A DNA stretch of 64,000 nt from CAVTYH01 sp963773875. Lineage in GTDB: Bacteria > Planctomycetota > Planctomycetia > Pirellulales > JADZDJ01. The position numbers and the translations under genes are program-made. This document shows positions 26,903 through 36,859 of the stretch, one piece after another; position 1 is the stretch's first letter; every line of letters begins with the position of its first letter. Under the pieces are notes generated by a model. That model had not been told where the DNA came from. It did no database searches and saw nothing but the letters and a program-made list of their open reading frames with translations. The stretch covers positions 1 to 64,000 of the forward strand of contig CAVZCV010000015.1 in NCBI GenBank assembly GCA_963773875.1, given 5' to 3'.

Positions 26903-28231
26903 ATGCCTGCTTCCCAAAGACGCGTTGTTATCACCGGCATGGGGCTTATCAGCCCTGTTGGAAGTACCAAAGAATCGCTGTGGGATGCGCTGATTTCTGG
27001 CCGCAGCGGCGTGGGTCCGTTAGAAGCGGTTCCATCCAAGTTCTTGCCGACGCATATTGCGGCCGAAGCTCGGGAATTTACCGGCGATATCGAGAACTTC
27101 GGTCCGCTGGAAAAAGAGCAAAAGAAGGCAATTCGCAAGGGCCTGAAGGTAATGTGCCGCGAGTGCCAGATGGGCGTGGCGGCCGCACAGTTGGCGCTGG
27201 TCGATGCCGGGTTGGTCGTCGGCAGTGGGACCTACGATCCCGAGCGCACGGGTTGCGTTTTCGGCGCCGATTATATGTTGACCATGCCGGAGGAATTCAG
27301 CGCCGGCATTAATCGTTGCCGCGATGCCGACGGTGTGTTCGATTACAACCGTTGGGCGACCGACGGCATGCCGCAGCTCTCGCCACTGTGGCTGTTGAAG
27401 TATTTGCCGAACATGCCGGCGAGCCACGTCGCCATTTACAACGATTTACGTGGACCGAACAACTCGATTACCCACCGAGAAGCGGCGGCAAATTTGGCCG
27501 TTGGAGAATCGGTCCGCACCATTTTGCGTGGCAGCGCCGACATCATGGTTGTCGGCGCAACGGGCACGCGCGTGCATCCGATGAAGACCGTGCATGCTGC
27601 ACAGACCGAGGAACTTGCGGGCAACGGTGTAGAGCCTGGCAAGGCCAGCCGGCCGTTTGATAAAAATCGGAGCGGGATGGTTATCGGCGAAGGCGCCGGG
27701 GCGATCGTGATTGAAGAACTCGCCACAGCCAAAGCACGGGGAGCAACGATTTATGGCGAAATTATCGGCCATGGATCGTCGCAAGTCGCCGACACAAATT
27801 GCGTGGCCCGCCGGGATGCCGCTTTGGCGAACGTCATGCGGAAAAGTTTGCAGCACTCGGGCATTTCGCCCGATGAAGTGGGCCACATTCACGCTCACGG
27901 TTTGAGCACGCGAAGTTGCGATATCGACGAAGCAAAAGCCATTTGCGATGTCTTCGGCGAAGCAGCCAACAAGGTGCCCGTCACCGCGGCGAAAAGTTAT
28001 TTTGGAAACCTGGGTGCGGGCAGTGGCATGATCGAGTTGATCGCAAGCGTCTTGGCGCTCGGTCAAGATAAATTGTTTCCGATTCTAAATTTCGAAACGC
28101 CGGATCCGCAGTGTCCCATTGCCGCGGTGCGAGCGAATAACGGCAGTCCATCGGCCGGCCGTTCATTTCTGAATTTGAGCGTAACGCCGCAAGGTCAAGC
28201 CAGTGCGGTGTTAGTGCAGGCGATCGATTGA
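26903..28231 (+). CDS. Beta-ketoacyl synthase-like protein lacking catalytic Cys and one His
   Basis: Intact 442-residue thiolase-fold protein of the KAS I/II (FabF) family. The N-terminus RRVVITGMGLISPVG and the C-terminal AHGLSTRSCDIDEAKAI are typical. Aligned to FabF, the nucleophile elbow RGPSISIATACTSG is RGPNNSITHREAAA here, so the active Cys becomes Glu193. The first His is kept (H332 in AHGLST) and the Lys is kept (K364), but the second His is Asn369 (AAKSYFGN against STKSMTGH). It cannot condense by the normal mechanism. It resembles chain-length-factor or decarboxylase-like KS subunits, which usually pair with an active KS; none is adjacent. A terminator follows and nusA lies 358 bases downstream. 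Confidence 0.85.
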   Translation: MPASQRRVVITGMGLISPVGSTKESLWDALISGRSGVGPLEAVPSKFLPTHIAAEAREFTGDIENFGPLEKEQKKAIRKGLKVMCRECQMGVAAAQLALVDAGLVVGSGTYDPERTGCVFGADYMLTMPEEFSAGINRCRDADGVFDYNRWATDGMPQLSPLWLLKYLPNMPASHVAIYNDLRGPNNSITHREAAANLAVGESVRTILRGSADIMVVGATGTRVHPMKTVHAAQTEELAGNGVEPGKASRPFDKNRSGMVIGEGAGAIVIEELATAKARGATIYGEIIGHGSSQVADTNCVARRDAALANVMRKSLQHSGISPDEVGHIHAHGLSTRSCDIDEAKAICDVFGEAANKVPVTAAKSYFGNLGAGSGMIELIASVLALGQDKLFPILNFETPDPQCPIAAVRANNGSPSAGRSFLNLSVTPQGQASAVLVQAID

Positions 28232-28241
28232 TTTATTCAGT

Positions 28242-28261
28242 GCCGCGCCGCTGCGGCTTTT
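28242..28261 (+). terminator. Short intrinsic terminator after the KS-like gene
   Basis: Stem GCCGC (28242-28246) and GCGGC (28253-28257) with a 6-base loop, then TTTT. Lies 10 bases past the KS-like stop and separates it from the nusA promoter. Confidence 0.5.
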
Positions 28262-28289
28262 GACGACGGTTTTCAGCGTCGCCACCGGC

Positions 28290-28318
28290 TTGACACTTCC
28301 CAGTGCGACCGATAGATT
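28290..28318 (+). promoter_or_regulatory. Promoter of the nusA-infB cluster
   Basis: Perfect TTGACA (28290-28295), a 17-base spacer and TAGATT (28313-28318). This predicts a start near 28,325 and a leader of about 265 bases before the nusA ATG at 28590. Confidence 0.6.
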
Positions 28319-28358
28319 TAATCGATTGCACAATACGTTAAGTTGTGTGGCAAAACGA

Positions 28359-28531
28359 GTTTCGTGCTAACGGGACTAATCGTTAGACGAAACGCAGAAG
28401 TCGTTCGTGGAAAGCCGCGCCATGCGACAGGTTTACCGCTGGTCCGAATTTGCGGGGCTGTGTATGTAAAGCACCGTGGCAGCAAGCTCGGCGTTTGGCG
28501 CGGGAACGTGGATGACTCGTTCCCGTTTTTT
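28359..28531 (+). promoter_or_regulatory. nusA leader with long hairpin and intrinsic terminator (candidate attenuator)
   Basis: The leader first folds into GTTTCGTGCTAACG (28359-28372) with CGTTAGACGAAAC (28381-28393), a 13-pair stem with one bulged G. Near its end is the strong terminator CGGGAACG (28501-28508) and CGTTCCCG (28518-28525) with a 9-base loop, followed by six T (28526-28531), still about 58 bases before nusA. Most transcripts would stop here unless read-through is controlled. NusA is known to control its own leader by termination in other bacteria; such control here is inference. A small-RNA role for the roughly 205-base product is an alternative. Confidence 0.6.
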
Positions 28532-28589
28532 GTTGGTGGATTGCGGCTCGTTCGTAGGTCACTAGAGCAAACAGAAAGCGAACACGGCG

Positions 28590-29981
28590 ATGAACGCAAA
28601 TGAAGTCCTGCGGATCGTCGATTCGATCCATCGCGATAAAAACATCGACAAGGAAATTGTTTTCCAAGCGATCGAAGCTGCGCTGGTCTCGGCCGCCAAA
28701 AAGCAGTACGGCGAAGAAGAAGACATTGTCGTCAATATCGACCGAATTAGCGGGGCGATTTCCGGCTCCCACAACGGGGTTGAGCTGGATCCGCAGGAAA
28801 CTTTGGGCCGGATCGTCGCCCAAACTGCGAAGCAAGTGATCATTCAGAAGATTCGCGAAGCGGAGCGGGATGCCCTTTACAACGAGTACCAGGAATTGAT
28901 GGGGCAAATGATTCCTGGCGTGGTGCAAAAATACGAAAACGGTACAGCGACCGTTTCGCTTGGGAACACCGAAGCCATTCTGCCGCGCAGCGAACAGATT
29001 CCCGGCGAAACACACCACGCAAATGAGCGCATTCGAGCCACGGTTTTTGATGTTAAGAAAGTCGGCAGCCGCGTGAAGGTGATTCTTAGTCGCACGCGGC
29101 CGCAACTTGTGCAGCGGCTGTTCGAGCAAGAGATTCCAGAAATTGCCGATGGCGTCATCGAAGTTCGGGCATTGGCGCGCGAGCCGGGATACCGCAGCAA
29201 GGTAGCTGTGAGCAGCAGCGATCAGCGCGTTGACTGCGTTGGGGCCTGCGTAGGCGTACGCGGCAATCGAATCAAGAACATTGTCGATGAGCTTGGCGGC
29301 GAACGGATCGACATCGTTCGCTGGAGCGACGACCTGCAAACGCTGATACCAAACGCACTACAACCAGCTGAGGTCGAAGAAGTCATTCTTTGCCAAATGC
29401 TCGGCAAAGCGATTGTGTTGGTCAAAGAAGACCAGCTCTCGTTGGCAATTGGACGTCGCGGCCAGAATGTGCGGCTCGCGAGCAAACTTTCGGGTTGGGA
29501 TATCGAGATCATGACCCGCGAAGAGCTCGATTCAGAAATCGAGCGGGCTGTGGCGGGCTTCTCGGAGCTCGACGGTGTCGATAGTTCGCTTGCCGAGCGT
29601 TTGGTCGGCGAAGGCTTTTTGACATACGACGAGCTCTCGGTCATCGAGCCGGAGAATTTGGTCGAAATGGGCGGGCTGACCGAAGAACAAGTTCAGCACA
29701 TCGTCGACCAAGCGGAAGCCAAGGCGGAAGCCGCAGAGGCCGCCGCCGCTGCCGAACGTCGCCGGCAGCGCGAGCAAGAACGAATCGATGCTGCCACGGC
29801 CGAAGCAGATCAGAAGGAAGCCGCTTTGGAACAAGCAGCCGGCACGCCAATGCCATCAGCGAACACGCCGGCTAGTGCAACGGGAGCGAATGGCGTTTCC
29901 AATGGCTTGGATGCCGGCGAAACCGCTTCAACTGAATCTGCTTCAACCGGTGAGCAAGCGGCAGCCGGGGGTGCAAGTTAG
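28590..29981 (+). CDS. nusA: Transcription termination/antitermination factor NusA
   Basis: Intact 463-residue NusA, which binds RNA polymerase and RNA to control pausing and termination. The N-terminal polymerase-binding domain starts MNANEVLRIVDSIHRDKNID. The S1 domain (about 130-200) includes GVVQKYENGTATVSLGNTEA. The KH domains follow: VGACVGVRGNRIKNIVDELG and QLSLAIGRRGQNVRLASKLS. A helix-hairpin-helix-type region near 350-375 (SSLAERLVGEGFLTYDELSV) is followed by a long Ala/Glu-rich tail. First gene of a cluster with infB and rbfA. The expected rimP is not directly upstream. Regulated through the leader at 28,290-28,531. Confidence 0.96.
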   Translation: MNANEVLRIVDSIHRDKNIDKEIVFQAIEAALVSAAKKQYGEEEDIVVNIDRISGAISGSHNGVELDPQETLGRIVAQTAKQVIIQKIREAERDALYNEYQELMGQMIPGVVQKYENGTATVSLGNTEAILPRSEQIPGETHHANERIRATVFDVKKVGSRVKVILSRTRPQLVQRLFEQEIPEIADGVIEVRALAREPGYRSKVAVSSSDQRVDCVGACVGVRGNRIKNIVDELGGERIDIVRWSDDLQTLIPNALQPAEVEEVILCQMLGKAIVLVKEDQLSLAIGRRGQNVRLASKLSGWDIEIMTREELDSEIERAVAGFSELDGVDSSLAERLVGEGFLTYDELSVIEPENLVEMGGLTEEQVQHIVDQAEAKAEAAEAAAAAERRRQREQERIDAATAEADQKEAALEQAAGTPMPSANTPASATGANGVSNGLDAGETASTESASTGEQAAAGGAS

Positions 29982-30155
29982 CGAGTGCGATTTATTTTAA
30001 TGTGGACGAATAACGTACAATTTCGAACTTTGGCACGAGCGTCGTGCCATGATGCCACGGTTGGGGAGACCTGAACCATGGTTTGAAAACTCGGGAAAAG
30101 CCTTCGGGCCACACGTCGATACGGCGGGGCCGGGCTGAAATGAGGGAGGGCCCAC

Positions 30156-32801
30156 TTGGCCGCTCGTATCTATTCGCTCGCCAAAGAGCTTAAAATCGAC
30201 AGCAAGGAGCTTGTTGAAATCTGCGCGAAAGCGGGGATTGCCGGCAAGGGGTCCGCGCTGGCCAGCATGACCGACGAAGAAGTCGATCGGCTCAAGGAAT
30301 ACCTTGGTGGCCGCAGTCGTGGCGGCGAGCGCCCCGCCACAGCCACTGCGTCTTCGAGCGCCTCGACTGCTGTTGCTGCGCCGCCCGAGAGAAAATCTTT
30401 AACGCGCGAACAGTACATTCCGCCGGGCGGAGTTGCCGGAAAGCCGCCGGTCATTGAATCGCCCAAGGTCGAAAAACCTCCCGCGGTTCGCAAGAAACCA
30501 CTGGAACCACGTCCCGTCACCCGAGGATCGCCGACGGTCAGACTTGCCCAATTGCCGCCATCGTCGAAGGCCCCGGCACCGCCGACGAAACCTGCGGAAC
30601 CCGCACCACAAAAGCCTGATCTACGACTGCCCGCCGACGTAATGCGCGCTAGCAAGGCGGGCGCGAAGCCGGCATTATCGGAGCATCTTAAAAAGGCAGA
30701 GGAACGTCGCCGTACCGACGAACAGCAGAAGAAAGCTCCTTCGCGTGGTACTGGCCCCGCGCCTGTGCCGCCGCCGTTGGGAAAACCTGGCCCGCTGACA
30801 CGCGAGTCCCGCGACCGCAACAAAAAGGGTGGCGGCAAAGGTGCGCCAGTCGACGGCGAAGAGTTCAAAGGTGCGCTCGGCGGTCGCGAAGCACGGCAGC
30901 TAAACCGCAAGCGGCATGCCGCTGAACAGGCCAAGCGCACGCGCGGCGATGACGATGACAGCGCCTCGCGAACCGGGCTCAAGCGCATCAAGCGCATGGG
31001 CACAAACACGGCCGCTCCCCGAAAAACCAAGGCGATCATCGAGCTGCCTACCAATGTGCGCACGTTTTCAGAAACGCTGGGCATTTCTGCCAGCCAGGTT
31101 TTGGGCAAACTTCTTGCCATGGGGCTAGGCGGCATGCCGAATATGATGTCGTCGCTCGATGCAGATACTGTCGAGCTGCTAAGCGCCGAGCTCGGTGTCG
31201 AGGTCGAAATTAAAAAACCGCTCACCGTGGAAGAGCGGTTACGTGAAAAGATCGACGACCAGGTCGATGAACCCTCGACGCTCGAAACTCGTCCGCCGGT
31301 CATCACCGTCCTTGGTCATGTCGATCACGGCAAGACCTCGCTGCTCGATAAAATCATCGGCATCAATGTTGCCAGCGGCGAAAGCGGTGGCATCACTCAG
31401 CACATTCGTGCATATGAAATCGAAAAGGATGGCCGCAAGATTTCGTTTGTCGACACGCCCGGCCACGAAGCCTTCACTGAAATGCGAGCGCATGGCGCGA
31501 ATGTTACCGACATCGCGGTGCTGGTGGTCGCGGCCGATGACGGTGTCATGCCGCAAACCGAAGAAGCAATCAGCCACGCGCGAGCCGCAGGCGTTCCTAT
31601 TGTCGTGGCTCTCAACAAGATCGATCTCCCCGGCGTCAACGAACAGAAGATCTATGAGCAACTCGCTCGCAATGAGCTTGTACCGCGTGCCTGGGGTGGT
31701 GAAACCGAAGTGATCAAGACCAGCGCGATCACGGGTCAGGGGATCGACGAACTTCTGGAAATGTTGCTGTTCATTGCGGATGACAAACAATTTACAGCTA
31801 ATCCGCATCGCAAAGCCATTGGCACTTGCCTGGAAGCGGAATTGCACGAAGGACGCGGAGTGGTTGCCAAACTATTAGTTCAGCGCGGAACCTTGCACGT
31901 GGGCGACGCAATTGTGTGCGGCGTTGCCAGCGGCCACGTGAAGGCGATGTACGATACGCTGCGCACGCGTCAAAGGATCGAAGAGGCCGGGCCATCGATG
32001 CCCGTCAACGTTACCGGCCTGGATGTGCCGCCAGCGGCGGGTGATAAATTCTATGTGCTCGACGACATTGCTGAGAGCCGCGAGATTGCACTGCAACGTC
32101 ATAATCAAACGCGGCAAGCCACTTTGGGCACCGGCCCGGTGCATGTGACGCTGGAAAACCTATTCGATCGACTGGGCACCCAGCAGGCCGCGATCCTGAA
32201 TATCATTCTGCGGGCCGATGTGCGCGGTTCGATTGAGGCAATCCTGAAAGAGTTCGAGAAACTCGAACATCCCGAAGTAAAAATTAAAGTGTTGCAGGCC
32301 ACAGTCGGCGGGATTAGCGAAGCCGACGTGCACCTGGCAGACGCGTCAGATGCCGTCATCATCGGCTTCAATGTTGTCCCAGATGAAAAAGCTCGCCTGC
32401 TCGCAGATCGAAAAGGCGTGCAAGTGCGGCGCTATGACATTATCTATCAGGTAACCGACGATCTGAAGAAAGCGCTCGAGGGCATGCTCAAGCCCGAAAA
32501 ACGCGAAGCCGATTTGGGTCGCGCGCTGGTCCTCCGAACGTTTGTCATCAGCCGCGTGGGCACCGTGGCAGGTTGCCGAGTGCTTTCGGGCACTATGCAG
32601 CGCAACAGCCGCATACGAATCATCCGCGACAGCCGCATTATCGGCGATTACCCGCTCGAAACGCTCCGCCGGGAGAAGGACGATGCTCGCGAAGTCCGCG
32701 AAGGATTGGAATGCGGCATTAAGGTGGCTGGTTTCAACGATCTGAAAGAGGGAGACGTTTTAGAATGCTACCGGGTCGAGGAAATTGCTCGTACGTTTTA
32801 A
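30156..32801 (+). CDS. infB: Translation initiation factor IF-2
   Basis: Intact 881-residue GTPase that places initiator tRNA on the 30S subunit. The start is TTG at 30156, with GAGGGAGGG just upstream; the protein begins AARIYSLAKELKIDSKELVE, the IF2 N-domain. A Pro/Lys-rich linker covers about 60-290. The GTPase motifs are GHVDHGKTS (about residue 387), DTPGHEAF (about 432) and NKID (about 486). The C-terminal domains end with GDVLECYRVEEIARTF. The linker is shorter and more proline-rich than in enterobacteria. About 175 bases separate it from nusA, including a small hairpin GGCACGA-GCG-TCGTGCC near 30,030. Confidence 0.97.
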   Translation: MAARIYSLAKELKIDSKELVEICAKAGIAGKGSALASMTDEEVDRLKEYLGGRSRGGERPATATASSSASTAVAAPPERKSLTREQYIPPGGVAGKPPVIESPKVEKPPAVRKKPLEPRPVTRGSPTVRLAQLPPSSKAPAPPTKPAEPAPQKPDLRLPADVMRASKAGAKPALSEHLKKAEERRRTDEQQKKAPSRGTGPAPVPPPLGKPGPLTRESRDRNKKGGGKGAPVDGEEFKGALGGREARQLNRKRHAAEQAKRTRGDDDDSASRTGLKRIKRMGTNTAAPRKTKAIIELPTNVRTFSETLGISASQVLGKLLAMGLGGMPNMMSSLDADTVELLSAELGVEVEIKKPLTVEERLREKIDDQVDEPSTLETRPPVITVLGHVDHGKTSLLDKIIGINVASGESGGITQHIRAYEIEKDGRKISFVDTPGHEAFTEMRAHGANVTDIAVLVVAADDGVMPQTEEAISHARAAGVPIVVALNKIDLPGVNEQKIYEQLARNELVPRAWGGETEVIKTSAITGQGIDELLEMLLFIADDKQFTANPHRKAIGTCLEAELHEGRGVVAKLLVQRGTLHVGDAIVCGVASGHVKAMYDTLRTRQRIEEAGPSMPVNVTGLDVPPAAGDKFYVLDDIAESREIALQRHNQTRQATLGTGPVHVTLENLFDRLGTQQAAILNIILRADVRGSIEAILKEFEKLEHPEVKIKVLQATVGGISEADVHLADASDAVIIGFNVVPDEKARLLADRKGVQVRRYDIIYQVTDDLKKALEGMLKPEKREADLGRALVLRTFVISRVGTVAGCRVLSGTMQRNSRIRIIRDSRIIGDYPLETLRREKDDAREVREGLECGIKVAGFNDLKEGDVLECYRVEEIARTF

Positions 32802-32981
32802 TACAACGGAAATTACCTTCGGCAAAGTCCTTTTGAAGATCGCGAAAGAATCGGATTCCAAGCTTTTCCACACGTTTCGGCGAGTGAAATTGTCGGAAAA
32901 TCATTAAAATCCAGGTCAAATCTCGGGCTAAATTTAAGAAACCGATTCCATCGGTGATCACTTAGAACTTCGGTTGCTCCC

Positions 32982-33464
32982 ATGTCATCGCGTCGCCTGC
33001 TTAAAGCCGCTGAAGCCATTCGTGAAGTCGTCAGCATGGCGATCTTGGCAGAACTGCGCAACCCGCGTGTGCGCGACGTCACGGTTATTGGCGTCGAGGT
33101 TTCGCCAGACATGCGGCATGCGAAGGTTCACGTTTCAGTCATGGGCGATGAGACAAAGCAAAACCTTGCCGTGCGCGGTCTCCAAAGTGCCGCGGGTTTT
33201 TTGCAATCGAAGATTGCTTCGCAAATCGATACACGGTATACGCCGCGACTGATGTTCGTTCTGGACCAAGGCGTCAAGAAATCGGTCGAAATGGCACGCA
33301 TTCTAAAAGAAGTGCTGCCATCCGATTCGCGCAATACGGCGCCGGACCAGAACGAGGAGACGCTTGCCGATTCCCAAGGTGTAGCCGCCGAACGTTCGGC
33401 CCCCGGCGGCGAAGGCGACGATTCGAATGACAATTCTGGCGGCCATACGAGACGGCCGCGATAG
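32982..33464 (+). CDS. rbfA: Ribosome-binding factor A
   Basis: 160 residues. The core MSSRRLLKAAEAIREVVSMA, LRNPRVRDVTVIGVEVSPDM and DTRYTPRLMFVLDQGVKKSV is the KH-like RbfA fold needed for 16S rRNA maturation. The last 45 residues are an acidic, disordered extension not present in short RbfA proteins. Its place after infB is the conserved order. ATG at 32982 was chosen because the family begins directly there. Confidence 0.93.
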   Translation: MSSRRLLKAAEAIREVVSMAILAELRNPRVRDVTVIGVEVSPDMRHAKVHVSVMGDETKQNLAVRGLQSAAGFLQSKIASQIDTRYTPRLMFVLDQGVKKSVEMARILKEVLPSDSRNTAPDQNEETLADSQGVAAERSAPGGEGDDSNDNSGGHTRRPR

Positions 33465-33516
33465 CCACGCACCCCATATTCCAATTACTGAACTGCTACA
33501 TTAAAGACACAACACC

Positions 33517-34542
33517 ATGGCTGGTCAAAATCGGGCTGCACTAATCACCAAGATGTACAAGGTGCTGAAACAGCACTACAAACCGGTTGCGGTCAATGGA
33601 CATCGACCGCTGCTGGAGCAAATGCTTTATGCTTGTTGCTTGGAAAATGCGGCGTACGACAAGGCTGATAAAACATACGAGCACCTGGCTAGTTCATTTT
33701 TCGACTGGAACGAAGTCCGCGTCAGTACGGTGAAAGAATTGGCGGAAGCGTTGCGGGAGCTGCCGAGGCCTGAGTCTGCAGCTTCAAACTTAAAACGCAT
33801 TTTGCAAGCCGTATTTGAAGATACTTATTCATTCGATTTAGAGCCGGTCAAAAAGCAGAACATAGGCGTGGGCATTAAGCGGCTTGAAAAAATGGAAGGC
33901 GCTTCGCCGTTCGTGGTGTCGTATGCAACACAGCATGCATTGGGAGGGCATTCGATTCCCCTCGATCGCGGTGCGCTGGAAATCCTGTGGATCGTTGGAA
34001 TCGCGACCGACCAGGAACGCGAATCAGCCAGCGTCGGCGGTTTGGAACGTGCAATTCCGAAAAATAAGGGCACCGAGTTCGGGTCGCTTTTGCATCAGTT
34101 TTCAGCAGATTTTATTGCGAATCCTTACTCGCCGGCGATGAAAACGTTGCTGCTGGCAATTAATGCCGATGCCAAAGATCGTTTGCCGAAGCGCGGACAA
34201 AAGAAAGAACCACCCAAGCCGGTCGAAGTCGTTCCCGTTAATAACGACAGCAAAGCGGCCAAGGCAAGAAGCGCGATGAAAGACGTGCACGTCAATAACA
34301 CTCGCGGCGGCAAACAAGGCGAGAAATTGAATGCGACAAAGGATGATTCGAAAGATTCGAAAAAGGTGAGCGTGGAAAGGTCGGAATCTTCTCACAAGAA
34401 GCTCGGCAGCAAGAAGGAGACGCCGGTAAAGCCGGCCGCAAAGGCGAGCCGACCTCCGGCGGCAGCCAGTAGCCGCACAACTCGCGGGGGCGACTCGCGC
34501 AAACTTACCGCCAAGCACCTCGGGAAACGCAAACCGCGCTGA
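33517..34542 (+). CDS. HhH-GPD (endonuclease III)-like protein without catalytic Lys, basic tail
   Basis: A protein of 341 residues. The first 220 resemble the endonuclease III fold: WNEVRVSTVKELAEALRELP, then SNLKRILQAVFEDTYSFDLE, then the equivalent of the HhH LPGVGxKTA as MEGASPFVVSYAT, then GGHSIPLDRGALEILWIVGI, which matches the PVDTHVxRVxxRLG segment with its Asp. The catalytic Lys position is replaced by Phe and no iron-sulfur Cys are seen, so glycosylase activity is unlikely. The last 130 residues are Lys/Arg/Ser-rich and disordered, suited to binding nucleic acid. It lies in the nusA-infB-rbfA cluster, so an RNA- or DNA-binding role linked to translation or transcription is possible but unproven. 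Confidence 0.6.
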   Translation: MAGQNRAALITKMYKVLKQHYKPVAVNGHRPLLEQMLYACCLENAAYDKADKTYEHLASSFFDWNEVRVSTVKELAEALRELPRPESAASNLKRILQAVFEDTYSFDLEPVKKQNIGVGIKRLEKMEGASPFVVSYATQHALGGHSIPLDRGALEILWIVGIATDQERESASVGGLERAIPKNKGTEFGSLLHQFSADFIANPYSPAMKTLLLAINADAKDRLPKRGQKKEPPKPVEVVPVNNDSKAAKARSAMKDVHVNNTRGGKQGEKLNATKDDSKDSKKVSVERSESSHKKLGSKKETPVKPAAKASRPPAAASSRTTRGGDSRKLTAKHLGKRKPR

Positions 34543-34589
34543 GACAGTCAGGACGTTTGCAACAGCCGCTGCACCGATTGGATTGCGCC

Positions 34590-36780
34590 ATGTCCTGCAA
34601 TTTCTTCCGCAGCGTATTGGGACTGCTGATATGGATCGTACCGTTGACATTCGCCTCCGGCGCCCCGACGCCCAACTCTGCCCAGACGTTGGATGATCCG
34701 CTAGAAATAATTTCTCAGCGCCGTCCGCGCTCCGATCAAGACGACGATCGGCTCGCGGCCGCCGCTCACTTTGCCGCAGGCCGAATGCTTGAGCAGCGTC
34801 GTATGCTGCCCGAAGCTTTGCGTCATTATGAGCGTGCCATTCGCTACGATTCGGATGCCTCACCGGTGCTGCGGGAGCTTTTGCCTTTGGCGTTCGCGAT
34901 CGACCGGCCCGAGGAAGGCTTGCGCTATGCCATTAAATACGCCGAACAAAATCCCGTTGATGACGTAATTCTCGCGCACGCCGCAGAATACTTGGCGGAA
35001 ACAGGCCAGTGGAAACAGGCCATCGCACTTTACAAACGCCTGGCTGAATCGCTCGCAAAAGAGAGGGCCGGCCCTCAGCAAGTTGCGGTCGATCTGCAAC
35101 TGGGTCGGCTTTATTATCTTAACCAGCAGTTTGCCGAATCGGCATCAATGTTCGAAAAGGCGGTCGACGCGTTGAATCGGCCAAAGGCCTCCGGATTGGA
35201 GCCGAAATCGGTGAGGGCCATCATCGGCGCTGACGGCGCGATTTACGAACTGGCCGGAGCCGCGTTTTTGCAAGCGGGCAAACCCGATCAAGCACGGGAT
35301 GCCTTCGACCGCTTTAATAGCTTCAAACCTGATGCAGCGCAATACGCATTAAACTTGGCGCGAGTTGAATTAGCCGCCGATAAACCTCAAACGGCCCTTG
35401 ATGAATTACACAAGTATTTGGCGGCCGAAAAGACCGCGAAAAGCGCTCGACCGTATGATCTTCTCAGTCAGGCTCTCAAAAAGCTGAATCAGTCAGATGA
35501 GCTCATTTCGCGGTTGGCATCACTGCGCAGACAGGCCGGACGACGTCTGGTTGATGTTCTTTCTTGCTGAGCAATACAAAGCGGCTGGCCAATTCGATAA
35601 GGCTGGGAAGCTACTGGAGAAAGCATTTGCACAAAATCCAACCGAACAGGTATGTAATTCGTTGATCGACCTGTACCAGAAAACCAATGACACTGAACCG
35701 CTCCTGAATGTGTTGGCGCAGGTTGCTGAAAAATCGAATTCCCTTTTGGTGGTCGAAGACGCCGTCCAAGCGATCCTAAAAGACGATGTGCTGCTAAAAA
35801 AGCTGCTTGAATTCGCGCAAACAAAACACGCCGCGGCAAGCGAAGATGATTTCGCCGCACTGCGAGTGGCCGGTCTTATGGCTGCCGAAGCGAAACAATG
35901 GCAAGATGTCGAGAAGCTGTTTGATCTGGCGATCAAGGCGAACCCTAAATCGGCCGCCGAGTTGCTTTTGGTGTGGGGGCTAGGCCTCTTGATGGATAAT
36001 AAGGCCTCTCAAGCCGAAGAAGTTTTCCAACGTGGCATCGATCAAAAAGTCCTTGTCGACGATAATCCTGCATTTTATTACTACCTGGCGGGCGCCTGGA
36101 AATGCAAGGCAAGACCGAAGACGCCCTAAAAGCCGCCACGCTTGCGAGCGAAAAGAAGCCCAAAGATCCAGAAATGGCAGGTCGCCGAGCTTGGATTTTG
36201 TACCACGCCAAGCGCTATGATGAAGCAGCAAAAACCTACCAGAAGTTCGTCGATGATTTTGACGGCGACTATTCAACCGAAGGAGTTCGAGAAGCATTGC
36301 GGCACTCGCGCCGCACTTTCGAATATCCATGCTCAACAAAACAGCAATCAAGATGCCGTTGAATACCTGGAACAAATTCTCGATGAGTTCCCGGACGATC
36401 CCGGCGCGAACAATGACCTCGGCTACCTGTGGGCCGATCAAAATAAACATCTGCAACGCGCCGAACGCATGACGCGGTTGGCCGTGACGGCGGAGCCCGA
36501 TAACTATGCCTACCGCGATAGCCTGGGTTGGGCGCTGTTTCGGCTAAACCGCTATCCGGAAGCGCTGGAACAATTGCAAAAGGCGACCAGTGCCGAGGAG
36601 CCCGATGGCGAGGTGCTTGCGCACACAGCAGAAGTCCATATCAAACTTGGTCATCCGGCGGAAGCAAAAGCCCTGCTCTCTCGCGCAGCGGAGGCCTTTA
36701 AGAAAGCGGGAGAAGCTGAGAAAATGAAAATGGTTGAACGAAAGCTCAGGCAATTGACGGACGAATCGACAGCAAAGTAA
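34590..36780 (+). CDS. Large secreted TPR-repeat protein, frameshifted
   Basis: About 730 residues made mostly of tetratricopeptide repeats, a protein-interaction scaffold. The start MSCNFFRSVLGLLIWIVPLT is a signal peptide. TPR units are visible throughout, for example MLPEALRHYERAIRYDSDAS, GQWKQAIALYKRLAESLAKE, AGQFDKAGKLLEKAFAQNPT and QRAERMTRLAVTAEPDNYAY. Slips near 35,520, 36,110 and 36,310 break the frame but the repeat register continues across each. The C-terminal repeats end DESTAK. Located between the HhH-GPD-like gene and the YebC-family gene and in the same direction; it may share their transcript. Confidence 0.8.
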
Positions 36781-36859
36781 CAATTATTTGGTTAACTTCC
36801 CGTTGGCTGATTTGTTGAAAGAGAATTGAATCGCATTCTACGGAGTCAGGACTCACTAT

